Of a stretch of 64,000 nucleotides of DNA, positions 11,901 through 20,900 are shown in pieces; position 1 is the stretch's first letter, and each line of letters opens with the position of its first letter. Under the pieces are notes generated by a model, which searched no databases, was not told the DNA's origin, and saw only the letters and a list, made by a program, of their open reading frames with translations. A program made the translations under genes and the position numbers. The stretch comes from Ypsolopha sequella (Eukaryota; Arthropoda; Insecta; Lepidoptera; Ypsolophidae), in contig OW203988.1 of assembly GCA_934047225.1 (NCBI GenBank), forward strand, positions 7,908,229-7,972,228. The letters are read 5' to 3'.

Positions 11901-14900
11901 AGAAGCGCTACAAAAGCGCCTCAGCCCCAACAACACCCTAAACGCGTTGTTATATTGCACGCGCAGGGCATTGTATGCTCCCTGCGTATATCCGGTCCAC
12001 AGACTACTGGTGAACAAAGACTGGCAGAATGCCTTAAAGAGCATGACTTTCACTTCCTTTGTACACCTAGCAAACCTACGAGCCAACATATTGCAGCGAA
12101 CACACAAAGCCCTGCGCTCCCATTCAACATCTGCATTGTCGTTTAAATCCGCAGTGACCCAATGACCCAGGTATTTAAACTTGTCCACTTGTTTCAGAGG
12201 AGTTCCATTAAGTAGCAGTTCAGGAACGGTGTCGTAGCTCTTCTGAACTGCCCTGAACACCATTAACTCACTCTTTGATTCATTATACCTAAGTCAATGA
12301 GTCACCGCATAGGACTCACATATTCCCAACAAGTGTCTGAGGGCCCTCATCGACGGGCTCAACAACACCATATCATCCGCGTAGCTAATATTATTCATAG
12401 CTACCCCGTCTATTGAACAACCAACTTGGGCGTTGCTGAGCTTGACGATGAGCTGGTTCACATACAAGTTGAAGAGTTTAGGTGATGTCAGGCCACCCTG
12501 CCTCACTCCACACTCCAACCTAACACCCCCTGGGAGATTTTGTCGTAACGATGTATTTGTATACAATCAAATTTGTATACATACAATAGCCCAAGCCCAC
12601 GTATAACTATACGTACAACTCATATGGGCAACTGCACTGTATTTCGTGTGACAGGATATTTTTGACGAAACTCTGATTTCCCAGCCCCATCCGAGCTCAT
12701 GCCTGGAAACAATAAAGGTCGCGGTCGACGGATACGTCGAGGAGGACATCATCATCATCATCATCGTCATCATTATCATCATCATACAATACAATCAAAG
12801 TCACCTTATACAAGCTGTAGTTTTTTTTAGGAGCTCTGGGTATATTGCTGGGGTACCGGTACCGCACCAGTGCAGTTATATTCACTGCCTGCTACTGGTA
12901 CATCTTCCTCATTGAGAAAAGCTTCTGGAACAACCACAGCTACCTCTTCGGTCTGGTCGCTACACTTCTCTCTACGACTTCCGCCAACTGTTACTGGTTA
13001 GTTTCCTGCTCATAGAGTTTAGTAGACTATCCCAACCTGTGATATTCTCGTTTCACTTTTGTTATTTCTTAGATTATTAACAGAGATCGGAATTAGATAC
13101 TTGTGCTATGTTGATTTTAATATGGATATTCTCAGCATTAGAATTCTGATCTGGTTTTGTTATATTATATTGTTATATTCATCGGCTGATCTATATTAAT
13201 TAACTATCGTGCCTTAGTTTTCTGAATATTATTTCGTCTGCTACTATATAAAAAGGAAAAAGTGCGACATTTCAATAAAAAAGGTGGTACAAAGTGATTT
13301 TAATAAATAAAAAGTTGCATTGAATTTGTAATTTTAGATGAATCATCACTACATAGTATGTATAAAACAAAGTCGCTTTCCGCTGTCTGTCCCTATGTAT
13401 GCTTAGATCTTTAAAACTACGCAACGGATTTTGATGCGGTTTTTTTCAACAGATAGAGTGATTCAAGAGGAAGGTTTATATGTATAATACATGCCCGTGA
13501 AAAGCCGGGGCGGGTCGCTAGTTAATAATAAAGAAATATACATTATAAACATTGTATCCATATATCCGGGCCATATAGTTACAAATTCAAAAATCACACT
13601 ACCTAATTCCGAGTTCTGGTTAGGCATAAAACCCCCTCTAAAGAAGATCTCGCGGAGATAAGAACATACCTAGCATGAAAAATACGATAACCACATTTTT
13701 TGCAACGTGAAAACTGCCTAGAATAGAAATCCTTTTAGTAGCCCCCGCAACGATATTAGAAGAAAGTATAGATGTGACCATACAAATAGACATCTTAGAA
13801 CTCAATATACAAAGTGACTTTTTGATCATCGTCCAAATTCATTCTAGAGGCTTGATAAGTGATCAGTATCTTGGATCAATGACAATTTTTGTAAAATTCG
13901 TAGAATGAAATTTCGGCTTCCCGTAGCAATTGACTTCCAGTCCTAAATGAAACACTATTGGGAGTCGAAATTTCATTTAACGAATTTCACAAAAATTGTT
14001 ATTGATCCGTGATACTGATCACTTACCAAGCCACGAGTATGAATTTGGACGATGATCAAAAAGTCACCTTGTATAAACAGGCTATTTAAGCCTACCTGTC
14101 GATCTTTTTTATATAGGAAAAATGTATTTAATATGTGTATTGAGATATATAATAACCTACCAGCATACCTGAGGTCATTGCAAGGTAAATATTGTAAAAC
14201 GAAACTAAAAAATTGGCTATTAGAGCGCAGTTTTTATAGTATAGGTGATTTTTTTGCTTTCAAACCTCGACATGCTTAATTTTGACATATTGAAATTTTT
14301 TAAATTGACATTGTATCCATATTAAAACTGATCTTGTTTATGAAAATAGTATGATAATTTGTTTATAGAATTAAATTTTAATTAGTATTTGCATGCCTAA
14401 TTAAGGTTGAATACCGAGACATACCATTTTCTATTACCACCATTCAATGTGTATTCTGGCAAATAAATATATTTGAAAGAATTGAACTTCTAAAACGGCA
14501 CACAACATAAATTACTTCAGTCAATTACGTAGAATTGCAATATGTTACATTGACACATGGAAGTCATAATTCGCTTAGATTAAATTATGTTAAGGTGTGT
14601 TAATTCGAAAACCATGTTGAGATTTAGGTTTAATAAGCCGTATTTTAGAACTTGTGATCTAAAACAGCTCATCATGATAAATTCCATTTGCCTTCGTGTG
14701 ACGTCACTTGAGAAATGGCTGTTTAGAAATGTGTCCTTCGTTATCAAGATAAATTTAAAGTAATTTGCTTCCCACTGATTTGACAGATGGATGATGGATG
14801 GGTAGTTAGACATAGACATACATTTTTATAAGAAATCACACACCACAATCAGTAAAATGTCTAAAATTCTCAAGTGACGTCATATCGGATATTTCTTTAA

Positions 14901-17900
14901 AAAATCTTTAAAAAAATGATTAATTTATATACCACCATAATGAAAACTATGTCATAAAATGACTAATATTCTCCGAAAAAAATCTTTTAGAAATTAAGCT
15001 ATGGGAATTGTCGCGAGCGAAAAAGAGACAAGACCTCTATGTTGGTGTGCGTCGCCCCGTGCGACGTCCGTCGAGCGCTCACGCTGACGCAATAATGAGT
15101 TCAGCTTGGCAAATTAGCCAAGTTTTTGGCTTCTAATATCATTGAGTCCACGAGTGTATGCGTATGGTTCATACAGGCCATCGTCGTGCCATTTGATTAA
15201 ATAGGTATGTAGAGAAAGAGAGAGAGAGAGGAACAAGTAGCATAATAATTTCGCAAAGATCGAAGGTATAAATAGTACGTACTCATACAATAATTTTCAT
15301 GGCAGTCGGTAGGGTGATTAACTTCAGCGCTGAGGGTAAAGTTTTCACACAAGTATAGCATACATAAACCAATGGGCTGGAAACATCGTAAGAAACACAA
15401 GTAGATAGGTATTTGAACCAAAGCCAATATACTTACACGGTATTCTAAGGGTTTATTCATACCTCGGTACTCGGAACACTCGAGGACGCAAATGTATTGT
15501 TTTAGGTCCCTAGACGCCCATATGGATGAGCGCAAACGTAGCAAAACAGTCCCCTACTGGAACTATTGGGTGCTGAAGTACCAGTTTTTCATCCTCTACT
15601 TCGTGGCGGGACTGAAGAAGGGCACTGCGGAGTGGCTCTCTGGGTACTCCCTGCCGAACCTCAGCCAGCACTGGGTGTTTACTCCTTTCAGGTGATTCTT
15701 TATTATACCCTAACTCCGTTTCTAAACGAACTGTTACCGCAGGGCCACAGCTTCAGGCTTCTGGCGGCGCTTCTTGCTGCGCTTCCAGGCGGTTTTTGCG
15801 ACGGGCTTTGCCCTGCCACGACACCCGTCAGCACCTTCATGTATAGAGCGGTCGCTTGCTCAAAGCGCTCGACACGACACTAGTTTCGTCCTGTGCGCTT
15901 GATCACTGTTTCAACCGCCCGCCTCCCCGCACACCGCCGTCAAAAGAGCGCAAGTCACTCGAAGCCGGACAAGACGCGAGAGCGGCGACCCATGGCCGGT
16001 TCTATACAACTTCATACATTTGTTCTCTACGCCGCGCCGGCGCCGTCGCAAGAAGAACCGCTTGGCGCGCCTCTCGAAGCCTGAAGCTATGGCCGAGGGG
16101 TTAGAACTATAAAGGCGTGTCCGGGTCTGTGACATCAGATGAATGTGGTAGTCGGTAAGGTAGGTTATAAAGGCTACAGGAAAAGAAATTCATTGGGGTC
16201 ACCGAAATTAAAAAAAATAAGAAAAGCCGGCCAAGTGCGAGTCGGACTTGCGCACAAAGGGTTCGTACCACCACACAATACGGGTACGGAACCCTAAAGA
16301 CATTACCTATAGTAAATAATTCCACTTGCGGTTATGGTCATTAACTTACAGTCTGTGTATCTAAATTCTAAAGGGCCTCTTTTCTTTTTCGCGTCGAGTT
16401 AGAAGCCTGATTTTTTTACAGCATTATGGGGCCGTAGACTTATGTAGGAGGTATCAGTTTTAACTTGATATCTCGTACGGGAGTCGAGCACATTGGCGGA
16501 TATGGGGGGGGGGGGGGGGGAGATTTCTTAATATTTTGTAACAGATACGGAGAATCAACCCTTAATCGTGAATACCTTCGATTAAGGTATTTTATAAAAT
16601 ACTTTTTTATATCTTTAACTTTTTACATAATTTGTGATCTATTTATTCCAAAATATTTGCGTGCGCAAAGTCGGCATTTTCCGCACTTGTACTATAAAAA
16701 ATTATACGAAACTCGTGCGAGAAACTTTTTCTCGACTCGTGTGATTGCAGCACTCGCCTTCGGCTCGTGCCGCAAACTCACACTCGTCAGAAAACGTTTC
16801 ATCGCTCTCGTATCGTAATGTACTATTTTTTACCTTTAGCACAATAATGTCTCAGGAATCGCTTTCGGTAACTTTTATTCATTATATCTCATTTTAAATT
16901 GCTTCGCATTTCATACTAGTATCCACACACCTTACTAGTCGCTCAGTGCAATATCATATCGTCTAGAAATTCTAGAACCGGGAACTTACATAAGCGGGGC
17001 AGATCCCTAGGAATGTAAACTTGTCTAGTGACTTCACGTTTGCCTAGTTGAGGGCTAAGTGGGTGAGCATGGCTCGGGGTGTTTGACCTGGTGGTCTATC
17101 GAAGGTGCTGGAAGGTTACCTACTGCAGCCTTCGTGTATGGTAGCGGTGCATGGACAACTTTCTTTTACTACGTAGTACGGTCGCGGCAACTGATTGTCC
17201 AGGAGAATTCCTCTTCGGTGGTTTAGACATGTAGAGAGGATGAATGAAAGTACAGTGACGAAAGAAAGTTATGGTGCGCAAGTCGAAGGTAGAACTCGAC
17301 CAGCAGGGCTATTGTCTAAAATGTCAGCGTCCTTTACTTTGGTGGATATCTGAAGTAGAATTGCGATTTTATATCATGAAACCCACCAATGTAGAAGTGG
17401 TGTCTATCGACTTTGTCGATAAATTCCGAAAGTGACCCTACTAAATTAAATTACCTTAACAACCGATGCGTTTCTGTGCAACCGTTTGACATCCTTAAAT
17501 ATACCGGATAAAAAATGAGTTCAAAAACTAAAACCCGACTACTGTAAAATCACGCTCTAAAAAGTATGAAACAAGAAAATATACTCATCTCCAATTGCTA
17601 TGTACGAACTATTCAAAACTTATCATCTACTACGTTTGAATGTTTTTAATAAATATTCATAGTGATGTTCAGAGGATCACCGTGGTCACTACCGGTGCAC
17701 TAGAGTTAGTTCAATTGCTGACTGTGTAAGAAGGTGTCTATGGAAACCCCTCCATGACTCTACATTCTAGCAATGCAGCCCCTTGGGTGCTATAAACAGC
17801 TACTTACATTTATACAGGGTGCTTGGTAATTCGACCTATTCCTTGAAAGTTGTTATACTAGAGATCATTTCCAACAAATTAAGTCCTATCAACTAGGTGT

Positions 17901-20900
17901 CGAAAATGAATGGTCTCCGAGTTAAGAAGGTTTTTGTATTATTTTTCAAACTTTCAGACTAATAACCAAAAATAAATAATTTAAAAATACCTATTCCTCT
18001 CTCAGCACTTATTTATTATATTTCTGATCAATGATAGATGAGTGATGATTTAAAAAAAAAAAACGTGCCCTGAATTCCCATAATCTCGGAATTAAAAGGT
18101 CTTTAGTGGGGAAAAACCTTTTTTATTTTGTAATTTTCGAAATATCGACGTGTTTTACTTGAAAAAAAAATATCATTTTCAACCCCTAGTTGGTAGGTAT
18201 TATTTGTTGGAAATAATCCCTAGTGTAACTCCTTTAAAGGAATAGGTCGAATTACCAATCATCCTGTATACATTGGATGAAGTGGCGGATTTTCCATAAG
18301 GCTGACTAGGCTCGGGCCTAGGGCGGCCAGGTATAGGGCGGCTAATTTGCACCCGCGGCCGGCGACGGTAGTACTAGCTGAAAAGTTCGGAGTAAAGGGC
18401 GGCGTACCGAATGGCCTAGGACAGCTGAGATGGCTAATCCGCCTGATTGACAGACGGTCAATAATATTCCTAAGAATATTTATTTAACAATTAAGGACCA
18501 CAGTCTAAAACTAGTACATGTCCTACTGACCTGTATACTAACAAGGTCTATTTAACTAAATTTAGACTTATCAGTCACCAGACACTATTGTCTACAAATA
18601 CTGAATTTATTTAAAATGAATTTCCATTTTTTAATTGGCCATCAACTCGCTTAGATTAAATTATGTTAAGGTGTGTTAATTCGAAAAGTATTTCGGGATG
18701 TTGGTTTCATAAGCCGTATTTTTGGTCTAAAAAACCTCATGATTTTTTTTACGAAAAAGGTGCAACTTCCATTTGACTTCGTGTAACTTCACTTGATAGA
18801 CGGCTGTTTAGAAATGTCTCCTTTGCTATCAAGATAAATTTATAATAATTTGCTTCCAACTGATTTGACAGATGAGAAGACAGAGACAGGCCACGTTTTT
18901 ATAAGCAAGGCAAAGATCAGTATAAATGTCTAAAATGCCCCAAGTGACGTCATATCTGAAAATTCTTTAAAAAAATCATTACAAAAATGATGATCAAATT
19001 ATGTACCATAATAATGAAAATTACGATCTAAAATGGCGTTTATTCCTTGAAAAATTTTTTTTTTTGAATTAACCTTTGGGAATTGCCTGATAAATTTATA
19101 AATCACTGTCACTTTGTTTTCTTTCTAGATTGTTTCTCAGCGTGCCACAAATCGACTATCTGATAGTACACTGGTTTGCTTTCATCTTCGATCTAACTAT
19201 TGCTTTTTGGATGATGTGGTCGAAGACGAGGCATACAGCTATGGTGTTCTGTGCTGCCTTTCATCTCATGAATATACGACTTTTCAGAATCGGTAAGTTA
19301 CTTATTTAGTATTGGGTACTTACCTATGAAATTGGCGAAATTTTCTTTCAGATTCATAATTCCTGTAAGTAATTCAATAGCTATTTCCATTATTTGTTTT
19401 TTGTTTGAAAGTTGATTTCAAGGTTTTACATCTACGTATTAAACTTTATTTTTATTTTCAGTTTGATAACTAAATCAAATCTTCAAAAACAGTTTGTCCT
19501 AAATGCCATCCATTTCCATAAGATTCGTAATCATTTTTTACAGCTGACACTCTTCAGAAATCAAATTTATGTTGCTGTTAGCTTAATGTTGTCATTATGT
19601 TATATGTCTTAATGTTATAAAATTTGGATTTGACATTCCTAAAAAAAATGCGAAAATTTTTGTACTGAAAATTGAGTTTCCTTCAAATTCTCCATACAAG
19701 ACGCCAATGTCATATGTAAGGACCTAATATGTTTAAGAAAAACCACTTGCGCTACACGGGTAAGTCAATAATAATCTTCTAGGAATCGCCACCATAACAA
19801 ACTGCCTTAATTGTATACTTCGACCGCCACTTAATTGTTTCCAATTGACCACACGCATTTTAGTTTAAAGCCATGACTCGTGTTATTTTGGCATTTGATG
19901 CAAATTTTCCGTAGAATGTTTAAAAACTCGATTGGTTCACTTAGCAATATTTTGTGAAGGCTCATTTAGCAATCTTGAGTTAAAAAGTGAATTCACCAAG
20001 TGCCGACAATCGCAAGTATAAATTTCATTTAGCAATATTTTGTGTATTTCTAGGAATGTTTCCGTGGGTATGCCTGGCAACCATGCCTTTGTTCTACCCC
20101 TTTGATTGGCCTAAAACTTGTTTCAATGGCATTCGTGATTTCTTCTTGAAATTCACAAAAATAAATGAACACAGAAATGAAACGGCAGTTACCAATCAAC
20201 AAGACGTAGCAAAAACTCCACATCCCTTTCATTCTAATGGAAAAGAGGAAATGAAGGAAACAGAAGATAAAAAAGATAAAAATAAGACTGATAAAGGATG
20301 TGTTAAAAGTAAAATGACAGTATATATCATAATAATCTACATGGCACTGCAAGGTTTTCTGCCGTATTCCCACTTTATTACCAAGGTAAAGCATCCAGAC
20401 TCACGCGCCGTTGATGCAGTGTCTTTCCATTATTCTTGCTTTCTTTCAAACATTGACAAAGTGAGAGCGTGTGTAGGATAGATGGACGCTGTATTTCTGG
20501 CGCGTGCTAGCCACAGTATAGTAATTTAACTCTGTATTTATAAGGCTTTTGCTGGTACATTTTCAATGATTCCAGGGTTATAATAACTGGACGAAAGGTC
20601 TGTATGGTTACTCATGGGACATGATGGTCCACACCTGGGATACGAACTCCGTCGTCGTCAAAGTTGTGGACAATGACAAACACAAGGAGTTCTTCATTAA
20701 CCCTTACGTCTGGACCCCAAACGACCGCTGGACGAGACATGGAGATATGGTTTATCAGTACGCGCATTGTTTGAAACGGAATTTGATGGATGATTTGTAT
20801 AAAACGAATCCGAATTCTTGGCAGACAGATGGGAAAGCATCGAAGAATATCTCAGTGTATATTGATGTCTGGTGCTCGATGAATGGACGTTTCCAGCAGC

